DNA of 64,000 nt, from contig MEHQ01001196.1 of NCBI GenBank assembly GCA_008828725.1, positions 561,924 to 625,923 of the forward strand, in the 5' to 3' direction. Source of the stretch: Saccharina japonica (taxonomy: Eukaryota > Sar > Phaeophyceae > Laminariales > Laminariaceae). Shown here in pieces: positions 37,101 to 46,008 of the stretch. The notes under the pieces are model-generated. The model did not search any database, was not told where the DNA came from, and saw only the letters and a program-made list of their open reading frames with translations. Position 1 is the first letter of the stretch. Every line of letters starts with the position of its first letter. A program made the translations under genes and the position numbers.

Positions 37101-40100
37101 ATGCTGCTTTTTCCACTGGGTTAGTATTGTCCTCCCCGAACCAGAGAGCCAATAAAAGCATCGAACTCGTTTGTTTGAATTCGTGAGCGCTCGATAAGGC
37201 CACCGGACAAGGTCTCCCTGGGCGAAGTAGGGGTAGGCGAGCACGGTAGCGGAAGAACCAAACCTCCTGTCGAGAAAGGGGCCTCGAAGCGCGCAAAGGA
37301 CTAATAAGTCGTGTCCTTCGTCGAGACGCATATGGGTAGCATACATAGGTTTATGTTAGTTATGTTATGGTATACCATGAGTGTACCTTGAAGGGCCCCT
37401 GTGCTCAAAACAACAAAAAAGCTCGTATCTGAGTATTTTGAAAAAAAAAACATGTTTCGTCTTTGTTACCGCAGCAATACTGTCTCTGGTACAGTACACC
37501 ATACCATTACTCTTTACCGAACACAACATTGCTCCAGTTCTAATGCTCAGACCCACTCCCGACCAGCGTATAGCTTGTTCTTTATGGTATCTAGGAAGGT
37601 GTTGGGGCCCTTGGATCTGCAAGGGGGGTCAGACATTGCTTGCTGTGTTTGCATCAAGAAACGAAAGTTCTTCTTGTTGAGGCGCCACCCTAATGGCCCA
37701 CCCCTGCCAAGTTGTTCTCTGGGATGAACGCGTAAGCTAGCAAGGAAGCGGGGAACATATCTCACTATGTACTGCCGTTAACCTAAGCCAATACCTGCTG
37801 GCCCCAACGTATCTTTTTTTCAACGTAAAGTTCAATGGAACACACGTCGCGCGTTGTATACCGTCTTCATGTTTCGGGTGCGCCTGCCTTTTGCTCGGTG
37901 TTTGCAGTATGGAAGTGATATTCCAATGCAACAACGACGCTAGCAACACCAATCGTCCAGCAATTAACGAAGCCTTACAGCACGGCGGACAACCAGGTGG
38001 GTTCACTCAGCACGCCGATTCGTGTTTCGCCTTTGACGACGATTTCAGACAGCCCGGGGTCATTCAGCAGTACCTGGTCTTCTCAGATTATTTGTGCGGG
38101 GTTGAGAACCTCAACTCCGCACAAGGGGAATTATCGTATCATGTAGTGTGTATGGTAAGACACCCACGAGGAAGATACGTAGTATTATCCATTGCTGTCG
38201 CTGGAAGCGGCCACACCATAAATAAAGTTAAATCATTGGAAGCTGTCATCCATATGCAAGTCCGCCCCACGAGCGGTTCTTAGTAGGATGCAGCTCACCC
38301 TTCATGCGACTCGGCCAACACCTCACGGCACTTCGCGCTTGGTGCAATCAATGTCTGCTCGGTTGTTGAAAAATCAACGAGCTCCGTTCCGAACTTGCAG
38401 GGATGCGAGGGTCTATGGTCATACGACTACGGCCATGCACGACATGAGTACACCCCCCCCCCCTGCCCCCCCTATAAATATATGATATATTTATAGATTG
38501 GGTTGGCGTCGGTTGGCAACGACGCTGTAAAACATGCCACTCGCTGCGTGAGCTAGACAACTAGGGTGCCGTTTTTTTTTGTTATTTGTTTTTGGCGGTC
38601 ACCAAAGCTGGCGGTCGAGTAGGTCATTTGTGCGGGGTGGAGAACCTTCGTTCCGCACAAGGGGAATGGTCGTATCACGTAGTGTTAATATGGTAAGGCG
38701 TCCGTGAGGCAGTTACATAGTAAAACCCATTGCTGTCTCCGGAAGTGGCCACACCAGAAATTAAATTAACTCATTGAAGCTGTCGTCCATATGCAAGTCC
38801 GCCTCAGAGGCGGTTCTTAGCAGGATGCAGCTCACCCTCCATGCGACTCGCCCAATACCTCACGGCGCTTCGCGCTTGGTGCAAGCAATGTCTGCCTGGT
38901 TGGTGAAAACCCAACGTGCTCCGTCCCGGCATTGTAGGGATGCGAGGGTCTATGGTCATACGACTACGGCCGTGCACGATATGAGTACACCCCCCCTATA
39001 AATATATGATATATTTATAGGTTGGGTTGGCGTCGGTTGGCAACGACGCTGTAAAACACGCCACTCGCTGCGTGAGCTAGACAACCAGGGTGCCGTTTTT
39101 TTTTGTTATTTTGTTTTGGCGGTCACCAAAGCTGGCGGTCGAGTAGATCATTTGTGCGGGGTGGAGAACCTTTGTTCCGCACAAGGGGAATGGTCGTATC
39201 ACGTAGTGTTAATATGGTAAGGCGTCCGTGAGGCAGTTACATAGTAAAACCCATTGCTGTCTCCGGAAGTGGCCACACCAGAAATTAAATTAACTCATTG
39301 TGGCCGCCCCGATGGTCTAGAGGTAACCTCGAACGCTTCTGAACGTTGATGTCTGGAGTTCGAATCTCACGTGGGTCGGACGTTTGAGTTTATTTGCAAA
39401 AATAAATAAAAAACGGAATCAACTGCTGAGAGCGCCAATTAATAGTAGCGTGGGTAGGCACAATTCGATGCGAGTCGACGAGGGAAGGAAAGGCTGAAGT
39501 CTTCTCGCGATAAAAATTCAAGGCAAGAACCGTAGTGGGGGAGGAGGGAGAGGAGCCTACTTTGTGACCCCGGATCTGAGTTACGACTAGGGAGGAGAGA
39601 GAAAGGAAGGGCGAAGATAATAAATGGGATGGACAAAAAAAAAAAAAAAAAAAAAAAAAAGCTGTCGTCCATATGCAAGTCCGCCTCAGAGGCGGTTCTT
39701 AGCAGGATGCAGCTCACCCTCCATGCGACTCGCCCAATACCTCACGGCGTTTCGCGCTTGGTGCAAGCAATGTCTGCCTGGTTGGTGAAAACCCAACGCG
39801 CTCCGTCCCGGCATTGTAGGGATGCGAGGGTCTATGGTCATACGACTACGGCCGTGCACGATATGAGTACACCCCCCCCTATAAATATATGATATATTTA
39901 TAGGTTGGGTTGGCGTCGGTTGGCAACGACGCTGTAAAACACGCCACTCGCTGCGTGAGCTAGACAACCAGGGTGCCGTTTCTGTTTTTTTTTTTTTGGC
40001 GGTCACCAGCTGGCGGTCGAGTAGATCATTTGTGCGGGGTGGAGAACCTTTCTCCGCACAAGGGGAATGGTCGTATCACGTAGTGTTAATATGGTAAGGC

Positions 40101-43100
40101 ATCCGCGAGGCAGTTACATAGTATACCCATTGCTGTCTCCGGAAGTGGCCACACCAGAAATTAAATTAACTCATTGATCGGTCGCCCCGATGGTCTAGAG
40201 GTAACCTCGAACGCTTCTGAACGTTGATGTCTGGAGTTCGAAAGCTGTCGTCCATATGCAAGTCCGCCTCAGAGGCGGTTCTTAGCAGGATGCAGCTCAC
40301 CCTCCATGCGACTCGCCCAATACCTTCGCGCTTGGTGGGGCAAGCAATGTCGCCCGGTTGGTGAAAACCCACGCGCCCGTCCCGGCATGCGTAGGGATCC
40401 CCCCCCCCCTGCCCCCTTCCCTTCCCGCCTGCATTGACTGTCCTCCTGCAGAATTCAACGCATCCGAATCATCGGTGGTTCCGCGTGTGATACCCGAGAA
40501 CCACTACCCGTTGGGCCCATTGAATGCGGTCAATGCGAGCACCAATGGCCTGTTTGCGATCAGCCCACCCGGAACACGTACGTGTTCCGGATTATGTCTC
40601 ATTTCTGCCGTATACAGAGTGTGCTGCTCGCAAGCGTCGCTATTGAAGACTCTGCGTTTGGTTGGTATATATACTGCGTAAGTTAACAGCAGTTTCAAGT
40701 TGCTCTGCGGAATGTTAAATGTTGGAATATCGTCTCCCTCGGATGTGGCAGTGTTGGTATAATTTACTTTGTTTTTGGTGTCTTGAATCTGTATATAAAA
40801 AACGGGAATGTTGAAGTATAATAATAGTAGTACCTCATCTGTACTTATGCTGTCCTGCTTGTTAAAATAACACTACTAGTAGTGTAGTATGTATCAATTG
40901 CTAGTCAGCGTGTTGTATCGTGTGTCTATGAGTGTGTCAATCGGGGGACGTGTGTTTGCACGAACATTGGGCACTGCTAAAGGTTTAGTGTATATATTGA
41001 GTGTTACTGTGTGTACTACTACAATGTGTACTATCCGATGGCGCTGCCAATTGTATCCCGTTGTTGCTTCTTGGTCTAACAGTTGGCTGTTCTCCTGAGT
41101 TTCGACCCGTTCCGCTCGCGCACAATGGTGGGAGACGAAACGCAATCGCGTCGTTTATGCGCAATCAACGGGCAGTTCTCGGCACACAAACCTAAACGCT
41201 ATCATGTGATGTACGTACGTGTATCGTCTACGCCGTCATGCGCAGGCCCCGACTGTTTTCGCCACTATGAGTTCCTGCTGGCTGGCAACATCGTGTACGT
41301 GCCGGACGATCCAAGCTTACACATTGTGAGTGACCCATGGGGAGGCCCATCGGTATTTCCGTGGGATGCCCTGTGGGGCATCCCGTAGTAAACAGTTAGA
41401 TGTCCCATGGGTTTGCCGACGGAGTGCCGTATGGGTTGTTCCATAGGGGTCATCCGTAGGTTGCCCCGAGGTGGACCTCTGGGTACGTCATGATGTGCCT
41501 CGTGGGGCATGCAACTTGAAGTAAAATATGTCATTTATTTGACGAACTCAGGGTTGCCATGTTGCGGCTTGTGCGGGTTTGAGCAAAGCGATATCAGTTT
41601 GTAGGAGTCAACAAATCGTGGTATGGTAAGGTCCCCGTGGTATCACGCACCTCTTTCCGACATGTTACTGGTCCTGGTAAATTCGCACACAGCGCATCGT
41701 CGCGTGTTTGGGAACGCATTATTGTTCCTAAAAATTCTCTTGTGAGTTGCTGGGGCAGTGCATTGCCGTCGAAAACGTATTTCGCGGTACTTGGCCATGC
41801 GACCATAGACAAAAGGACACCACACTCTTGAAAACGTCAGAATGAAAACAAACCAAAGGGGTGAGAGTTTTGTATGATATCGGATAAATCCATGTTTTCA
41901 TGGTTTTTACTCGGTTTTAGCACTACTACGCCCTGTCTAGGTCTCGGAAATAGGTGTGTGGTTTCGTAGGGGTTGCTTTTCGGGATACTCTTTTTGGAAA
42001 AAATTAAAATGTTGACAGTTGACACTGATCTGCACAGCCAACAGTTATGATTACGACTCTAGTGGCAGTAGGATTTCCGAGAGACAGGGGTCACGGATAT
42101 GTTTGTTCTTGGGCTACCCATGAACTGTCCGTGGGATGCCCGTGGCATGCACGTGGTCTGCCTGTGAGGCATTGGGGGCCTCTCGTGCTGCCCACGGACT
42201 GCCCATGGGCTGTCCGTGGCCCATCCGTGGGCATGCCACGGGCTGCCCAGGCAGCCAATGGGCTTTCGTAGCGGGCGCCAGCGGGCTGCCCGTGGGGTGT
42301 CCGTGGGGTGCCCATGGGCTGTCCATGGGCTGCCCGTGAGCTGTCCGTGGTATGCCCGTCGGATGCCCGTCGGGTGCTCGTGGGCTGTCCATGGGCTGTT
42401 TATGGGCTACCCGTGGGCTGCTCCTGGGCTGCCCATAGGATGCCCATGGGCTGTCTATGGGCTGCTCGTGGGTTGTCCGAGGCATTCTCATGGGCTGTTC
42501 GTCGGCTGCAAGTGAGCTGTCCGTGGACTGTCCGTGGGCTGTCCAGGGTCTGTCCGTGGGCTGCTCATGGAATGCCCATGGGCTACCCATGGGCTGCTCG
42601 TGGGCTGTCCGTTGGATGCCCATGGGCTGCCCGTGGGCTGTTCGCGGGCTGCCCGTGAGCTGCCCGTGGGATGTCCGTGGGCTGTGCATGGTCTGTCCGT
42701 GAGCTATGATATCCGTGGGCTGCCCATGGGATGCCCATGGGCTACCCATGGGCTGCTCGAGGGTTGCCCGTGACCTGTCCGAGGGCTGCCCGTGGGATAC
42801 CCGTTGGCTGCCCATTGGCTGTCCGTGTATGACCATGGTCTGTCCGTGGGATGCCCGTGGGCTGTCCGAGGGCTGCCCTTCGAGTGCCTACGGGCTTCCC
42901 ATGGGATGCCCGTGGGCTGTCCATGGGCTGTCCTTGGTATGCCCATAGGCTGCCCATGGGCTGCCCTTGGGCTGCTCGCGGACTGTCCGTGGACTGTCCG
43001 TGGGCTGCACATGGGCTTTTCGAAAGTTGCCCATGGGCTGCCCGTGGGATTCCCATGGGCTGTCCGTGAGCTACCCATGGGCTGTGCCTGAACTGCCCGT

Positions 43101-43873
43101 GGGCTTCCCATGGACTGCCCTCGGGCTGTTCGTGGGCTGTCTTTGGAATCCCCGAACTAACCTGGGATAGTGCCGGATGTACCGCACTACTTAGGTGCAC
43201 ATCACATGTCGTACTGTAGTGAAGTACCGCACTAACCTGGGACAAACGAGGAATTGTGTAGCACCTCCATATCCTGCTGGCCCTCTACCGTTGCCCACAC
43301 CCTAGCCGCATCGATGGCCGCATCGATGGCGCCCTTGTCGGGACCTGCAGCATAGCAGTGTATCGTGCGTACGTATACCTGTAGTTTACTGTTGAAACAA
43401 AATACAAGAACAACAACAGTGGTTCCGCTGGTTCATCCACCGATATCGAAAAAAACTACGTACAACAGTTGAAAACATCACGCTACTCGTGGTGGCTTGA
43501 TTGCCAAAGTAGTATAGGTATATATTGACGTTGTTCGTTACACGCGTCGCTGAACGTACAGGTGCTCGCCGGGCTGCCGGTGATCTTCGTGCAAGGGCGA
43601 GAGGATGGGTGGGGAAAGATTAACTGCGACAATATGGTCCAACACGCTCAACAGGTCGCACACCGGCTCGACCAAGGCCTCAAACCGGGGGGGAAGCCTC
43701 CTTTCGACTATGGAAAACTCACGCTTCGCCACTGGATCCGGTTCGTGCGCGACCGCGTGTGGCAGGCCGCAGCGGAAATTCGTCAGGCGGGTGATGAGGC
43801 TAGGTTGACAGGGTACGAACCTGAAGAATCCGAGGAATCCCAGCCGTATCCAGAGATGGTCGTCGGCGGATGA
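15209..43873 (+). CDS. Gene 1: predicted exostosin-like glycosyltransferase, 7 exons, 543 aa
   Basis: Exons: 15209-15545, 28614-28788, 30242-30575, 36436-36557, 40452-40577, 41100-41325, 43562-43873. Phases match at every junction and the joined frame has no stop before TGA 43871. The N-terminus is basic (RRER), then hydrophobic at residues 15-40: a signal anchor or signal peptide, so the rest probably lies in the ER/Golgi lumen. A short poly-Ala run follows. Exon 3 has RPVVVYLTGADA and VVRWFVSHH; exon 4 opens VEHVAIGFGG; exons 6-7 give CAGPDCFRHYEFLLAGN and then LAGLPVIFV..W. This order (wF..N/H, iPiGf, DC.R.yE.l..G, LPV..V..W) resembles exostosin-like (GT47-type) glycosyltransferases, so transfer of a sugar to a wall or matrix glycan is plausible, not shown. 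The tandem paralogue is at 52258. Introns are large (0.5-13 kb). Confidence 0.72.
16166..16212. repeat. (CTA)n microsatellite
   Basis: About 13 CTA units followed by CTGCTG, in gene 1 intron 1. Confidence 0.85.
17255..17905 (+). repeat. Tandem repeat, about 100-bp unit
   Basis: Six to seven imperfect units with TACCCCCGTCTACACCCAGC, ACACCCAGTGTCCATGCCGA, TTCTTCAT and GTGTGTGTTCTTCACAG. Isolated units occur at 18805-18900 and 19068-19170, and in reverse orientation at 20895-21045. Confidence 0.8.
18575..18788 (-). repeat. Repeat with conserved antisense reading frame, copy 2
   Basis: Partner of 11307-11522, with the same minus-strand frame (SSPLLFGAETVLWPRAAKK, GVWYRGVGEAADHFM). Flanked on the left by a C-rich tract. 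Protein not recognised. Confidence 0.6.
19350..20255. repeat. ACTTCCATGGAAGT palindrome field
   Basis: About twenty variants of ACTTCCATGGAAGT or its half sites occur in 900 bp of AT-rich DNA, on both strands and with irregular spacing. The motif recurs as short palindromes and not as one long inverted repeat. Confidence 0.75.
20895..21045 (-). repeat. Inverted copy of the 17.3-17.9 kb repeat
   Basis: Reads in reverse complement as the unit with AACCGTCCTTTCTACCCGTC, CAGCACACCCAGTGTC and the AGAGAGC..CACAGA tail seen after 17900 and 18840. Confidence 0.65.
21647..21980. mobile_element. Foldback (long inverted repeat) element, 334 bp
   Basis: Left end AGGGGCGTCCCGAAAAGTAA, right end TTTTTCGGACGCCCCT. 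The two arms, about 160 bp each, are complementary almost to the centre (GCCCCCCCCCTGAGCC / GGAGGGGGGGG, about 21790-21825). No coding capacity. No convincing target duplication was found: the flanks share only a loose ATTGTAA similarity. A MITE of undetermined superfamily. Confidence 0.75.
22119..22200. repeat. Poly-C tract followed by (CCTTT)n
   Basis: About 36 consecutive C residues, then TTTCCTTTCC-type repeats. It generates artificial poly-Pro and poly-Gly frames. Confidence 0.85.
26462..26590. repeat. Local direct duplication around CCCCACGTGTGCTCACACTT
   Basis: The motif occurs at about 26467 and 26540, followed each time by a GCAG..GGCTTG segment. A short tandem duplication in gene 1 intron 1. 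Confidence 0.6.
27181..27215. repeat. (CAG/CAA)n microsatellite
   Basis: CAG-rich run inside gene 1 intron 1. It would encode poly-Gln, but the surrounding frame has no exon-like context. Confidence 0.75.
27857..28185 (+). mobile_element. tRNA-derived SINE, full-length copy
   Basis: The head carries A-box-like TGGTGTAGCAGGT and B-box GGTTCGAGTCTC (27912-27923), the internal RNA polymerase III promoter of a tRNA. The body shares AGCACAATTCGACG, TTCTCGCGATAAAAAT and GTGACCCCGGATCTGAGTTA with the copy at 39301. It ends in AAATGGGATGGGG plus a short A run. It sits in gene 1 intron 1, 430 bp before exon 2. It is not a functional tRNA gene because the cloverleaf is degraded and long sequence follows. 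Confidence 0.8.
28614..28788 (+). CDS. Gene 1 exon 2
   Basis: Acceptor CCGACAG|ATGCTGG; the phase-1 join with exon 1 makes Asp. Encodes AGGESPLLLLSALIDKTADV and ends DENERFLD. Donor GT|GTGAGT at 28789, phase 2. Matches gene 2 exon 2 (57192-57369) in sequence, splice sites and phases. Confidence 0.82.
28789..30241 (+). other. Gene 1 intron 2
   Basis: 1.45 kb, collinear with gene 2 intron 2. It includes the CACAGACAGACGAAC segment near 29070, about 4 units of the CCGTCGGTCAGA repeat (29328-29405) and the GCTCAAGCGAGCTGACCACG block near 29776. It lacks the MITE found in gene 2. Confidence 0.75.
30242..30575 (+). CDS. Gene 1 exon 3
   Basis: 334 nt, exactly the length of gene 2 exon 3. Pyrimidine-rich acceptor CACCGCAG|TG, donor AAG|GTAGGC. 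Encodes RPVVVYLTGADACMLWDELK, TFGWDHHGSPFA and LPQVVRWFVSHH. The last segment aligns with the wF-x-N stretch preceding the PiGf motif in exostosin-like enzymes. Confidence 0.85.
30850..33080 (+). mobile_element. Ty1/copia retrotransposon remnant in gene 1 intron 3
   Basis: Holds the C-terminal end of a copia pol: the region after integrase (30863-31600), reverse transcriptase (about 31560-32450) and RNase H (about 32600-32966, ADVGTKHLP). Gag, protease and the integrase core are absent. Similarity between gene 1 and gene 2 introns stops at about 30845, just where this begins, so it inserted after the duplication. LTRs were not clearly identified; a TATATAA-containing stretch near 33405 could belong to a 3' LTR. 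In the sense strand of gene 1. Confidence 0.82.
30863..32966 (+). pseudogene. Broken copia pol (RT and RNase H)
   Basis: The frame shifts near 31550-31640 and again after 32449, and a TGA follows the DLKYLK-type RT end. The RT active-site motif reads LYVDGILL where copia elements have YVDD, so one catalytic Asp is replaced by Gly. The RNase H part shows VESEIMAISYGMKEAVYL and STGAMSV, then a further frameshift. Described as an inactive relic. Confidence 0.82.
33081..36063. other. Remainder of gene 1 intron 3, left of the TTAA MITE
   Basis: No coding block recognised. Two copies of a roughly 60-bp segment (TATCGAGGAGACAGTGTCAG near 33735, CATCGAGGAGAGAGTGTTAG near 35228), a perfect hairpin GGTGTCG-A/T run-CGACACC at 35186-35214, and poly-T/poly-C runs near 33885-33940. 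Confidence 0.5.
36064..36227. mobile_element. piggyBac-type MITE (TTAA-flanked), copy 1
   Basis: TTAA at 36064-36067 and 36224-36227 flank a 156-bp foldback sequence beginning CCCCCTAAGAACCCGTTCCC and ending GGGACCAGTTCTTGAGGGG. Inner arms TACTTGGAATTAGTGTG and CACACTAATTTCAATTAGT also pair. TTAA target duplication and CCC termini are the hallmarks of piggyBac-superfamily elements. Confidence 0.78.
36436..36557 (+). CDS. Gene 1 exon 4
   Basis: 122 nt, same length as gene 2 exon 4 (61976-62097). Acceptor TTTTAG|GTGGAG, phase 0. Encodes VEHVAIGFGGLDPRSGLKQS, the iPiGf-like segment, and ends MDACQAGD. Donor AG|GTGCGTG, phase 2. Confidence 0.8.
39301..39660 (+). mobile_element. tRNA-derived SINE with poly-A tail
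   Basis: Head GGCCGCCCCGATGGTCTAGA with A-box-like TGGTCTAGAGGT and B-box GAGTTCGAATCTC (about 39355-39367). The body matches 27857-28185. It ends in AAATGGGATGGAC and a run of about 28 A. It lies exactly at the boundary of two satellite units; no target duplication is visible. Confidence 0.83.
40178..40243 (+). mobile_element. SINE head remnant at the next satellite boundary
   Basis: The first 66 bp of the same SINE (through GGAGTTCGA) at the equivalent unit boundary; body and tail are deleted. Shows that SINE and satellite unit were amplified together and one SINE was then shortened. Confidence 0.78.
40452..40577 (+). CDS. Gene 1 exon 5 (symmetrical 126-nt exon)
   Basis: Acceptor CCTCCTGCAG|AATTC, donor CACGTACGTG with GT at 40578. 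The phase imposed by exon 4 gives an open frame RIIGGSACDTREPLPVGPIE and CGQCEHQWPVCDQPT. Phase 2 at both ends, so skipping leaves the frame intact. The other open frame, with VIPENHYPLGPLNA, fits neither flanking phase. No paralogous exon is in the window to test it, so this is less sure than its neighbours. Confidence 0.55.
41100..41325 (+). CDS. Gene 1 exon 6 (DC.R.YE motif)
   Basis: Encodes FDPFRSRTMVGDE, then CAGPDCFRHYEFLLAGNIVY, a motif like the DC.R..E.L..G of exostosin-like glycosyltransferases. Donor ATT|GTGAGT, phase 0. I take the acceptor CCTGAG|T at 41099/41100 because it gives the needed phase 2. The AACAG at 41082 is a stronger-looking site but would put a TGA in frame. Confidence 0.75.
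41326..43561 (+). other. Gene 1 intron 6
   Basis: 2.2 kb dominated by a 12-bp minisatellite (42100-43150), with a diluted form of the same motif at 41330-41480. No coding sequence; the long overlapping frames come from the repeat. Confidence 0.75.
42100..43155. repeat. 12-bp minisatellite, GGGCTGYCCRTG
   Basis: Roughly 85 degenerate units of GGGCTGTCCGTG / GGGCTGCCCATG. The period is a multiple of 3 and lacks stops in several frames, giving long spurious frames on both strands. CCATGG palindromes recur throughout. Confidence 0.92.
43562..43873 (+). CDS. Gene 1 exon 7 (terminal)
   Basis: Acceptor GTACAG|GTGCTC, phase 0, TGA at 43871. Encodes VLAGLPVIFVQGREDGWGKI, matching the LPV..V..W element that follows DC.R.yE in exostosin-like proteins, and LTLRHWIRFVRDRV. 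The acidic tail has EPEESEESQPYPE. No polyadenylation signal stands out downstream. Confidence 0.8.
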   Translation: MLAGLPVIFVQGREDGWGKINCDNMVQHAQQVAHRLDQGLKPGGKPPFDYGKLTLRHWIRFVRDRVWQAAAEIRQAGDEARLTGYEPEESEESQPYPEMVVGG

Positions 43874-45276
43874 TGCGTATTCACGGTTCGTTCCTCGGAG
43901 AGCAGGGGGGTGGGATGGGGGGGTTTCTACAGTCAATAATATGGCCTCGGGCTATTACCACACCATCCTATTCGTACTGTTTCAGGGCGGGGGTCGTATC
44001 GGGATGTGACTTACGTGGTTGCATTGGTTTTTTAACTCGAAGCGGTGCGATATCGTGGTATGCTGTTGCTTCGACATAGCTGCCTTAGATGTAATTATCT
44101 CTCGCATGGAAGCGACCCATTTTCTCTACGAATGTATATACCGTGGCATGTTTTTAATCGGAACGGTATGTAGTATCTCGTAGTCATCTATTACAGTAGG
44201 GGTTTGGGCCTGATGAGTCAATGATCAACTTCTCAGCCCGACCGTCGCATCCGTCGCGCATGTATAGGCTACCGTGCGTAGTGATTGCAGTAGTGATCGC
44301 CATGTACCAGGTAGCACTGACGTTAGCATGTTGCTGTAGCGATTGCAGTAGTTGTGACGTTGGTGGTTACAGTAGTGATTGCTGCAGCAATAGCAATCAC
44401 GGCAGTAGTATACTGTAGTGAATACAGTATAGTGTAGTTACAGTACGTGGCAGGTGATTTCAGAAGTGCCTACAGCAGTAGCAGTAGTGATTCCTCTCAT
44501 CCGTATTTACTGTTGTAGGTAGGTTTTACAGTTTCCAATCTAATAGCAGCTATCGGGCATGCTGTAAGATACGTTTATATTCAGTACGTCGTAGTTGTGT
44601 GTATGCTATTGTACAATACGTCCAGTTGCACGAGATTTTTCCCCTCGTCCGTAACATATTATTTGGTTGGATGGTTTTTGTAGTTAGCCCTCTAACATTA
44701 TATATAGATATCGTATGTATGTTCAGTCGATGCGTATATATATATGTATACAGCAGTAGTATAATAATACAAGATGTCCCTTCGGACTTGTCGCTTTTAC
44801 CACTTGGAGCAAATTCGAAGGCAATGTTTTCAAAGTATAATAATCGGTTTGGATAGCGCTCATCTCAGCTCGCGTTCATAACGGGGACGACGCACGCAAC
44901 AAAAAGGCCCAAAACAGCCTGAATAGTGGTCGTCCACCTATAGGTTTGCATGTAATTAGTTGAAAGTACGTACGACCCGGTTTACATTAATTGTGTCGCT
45001 GGGGACGTGTGTAGATATTGGTGGTTATACCGAAAACCAAAGATGAAGAGAAGAGCTGGAGGCTTCAATGTAAAGCAGCAAAGCAACACAGCACAATAGT
45101 TACTCTTACAGTCACACCGCAGTACGTATGATATGATAGGAGCAGCAAGAAGCAGTGCCAAAGAAGAAACAGCCACTACTGTAAACACTTGAGTTTCAAC
45201 CGTTCAATCGGTCGTACTTACTTACAGCTGACGTATTTTAACATTTATATTAAAAAAAAAACTTGAAACGGAGGGG
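43874..45276. other. Intergenic region after gene 1
   Basis: CAG/CTG and GTA microsatellites (44270-44500); no gene recognised. Confidence 0.5.
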
Positions 45277-45595
45277 TGGCCGCACCTTGATAGTAGACAT
45301 TAACGGGGGTTTTGTGCTCGGCGCCTGAAGCCGACCCTCCGACCCGAACCCCAACGCTAACCCGAACCCGAACTATATCTATGCCCATGGTCACTGCTGG
45401 GATGCTGTGCTTAGTAAGACTCTAGGTTGACTCGGCCGGCGTGGATGCTGAGCTTGGAAAGACTCCAGGTTGACTCGGGATTTGGGATGATGTGGCTGGG
45501 AAATACTCCAAGTTGATTGAGCCGCGTAAAACATACCCTTACGAGTAGGCAACCAGAGTGCCTAAATAGCTACCTTAGGAAGATCTACTATCAGT
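45277..45595. mobile_element. TIR element ACCTTGATAGT, copy 1
   Basis: Begins with TGGCCGCACCTTGATAGTAG and ends near TCTACTATCA. The interior (GGTTGACTCGG, AGACTC, TAGGCAACCAGAGTGCC) is the reverse complement of 49911-50206. Non-coding, about 310 bp; the right terminus is degraded. Confidence 0.7.
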
Positions 45596-46008
45596 ATCAT
45601 GCTTCGTCCAGTACTGGAGCTTGAAACGTTCGCCGACGGGGCGGGAACGAATATCGTAATGGCTACCTCATGCAGCTACGTGGTGTTGCACGTACCCGAA
45701 AAACAGCGCCCTGCGGAACGTTCCGTAGAACATAAGCGCAAAGAAAATGTTTTTTGTTGAATTTGGAGAACACGTTTTTCGTTCGATTTGCTTTGCATCT
45801 GATTGGTCGAGAAAGTAATCACCAAACAAGCCTTTTCGAATGAAATTGAATAACACGGAATTTCACAAGCAGTTTTTTGGGACTTGTTTTGCTCTTCGTT
45901 TTAGCCAATTTGGGGAGTTCATCCAACTCGACGTGCCGTGTTCCATGAAACCGAAGGAAGCCACGCAAACTTGAGCCGTGTCGTAGACTGCTTCAGAGGC
46001 AAGTTTCA

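Larger units (their letters stand above)
38070..40395 (+). repeat. Tandem repeat, about 525-bp unit, interrupted by SINEs
   Basis: Units at 38238-38775, 38776-39300 and 39661-40177, with partial units at 38070-38237 and 40244-40395. Landmarks are ATATGCAAGTCCGCC, CCTATAAATATATGATATAT, GGTTGGCGTCGGTTGGCAAC and TTTGTGCGGGGTGGAGAACC. Units 2 and 3 are nearly identical, so amplification is recent. Confidence 0.85.
36558..40451 (+). other. Gene 1 intron 4
   Basis: Contains a block at 37640-38080 that aligns with 63105-63600 downstream of gene 2 exon 4 at a similar distance, then a 525-bp tandem repeat and SINEs. The segment 36613-36665 (CGCGGCGGGCTGATGCC) recurs inverted at 62855-62925. Confidence 0.65.

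Noticed and set aside
40358..40681. Frame with PENHYPLGPLNAVNASTNG over exon 5
   Set aside because: It cannot be joined to exon 4 or exon 6 in phase; the phase-2 frame used here can be joined on both sides.
42091..43245. Long overlapping frames of 70-240 codons on both strands
   Set aside because: Produced by a 12-bp minisatellite; internally repetitive with no domain and no exon context.
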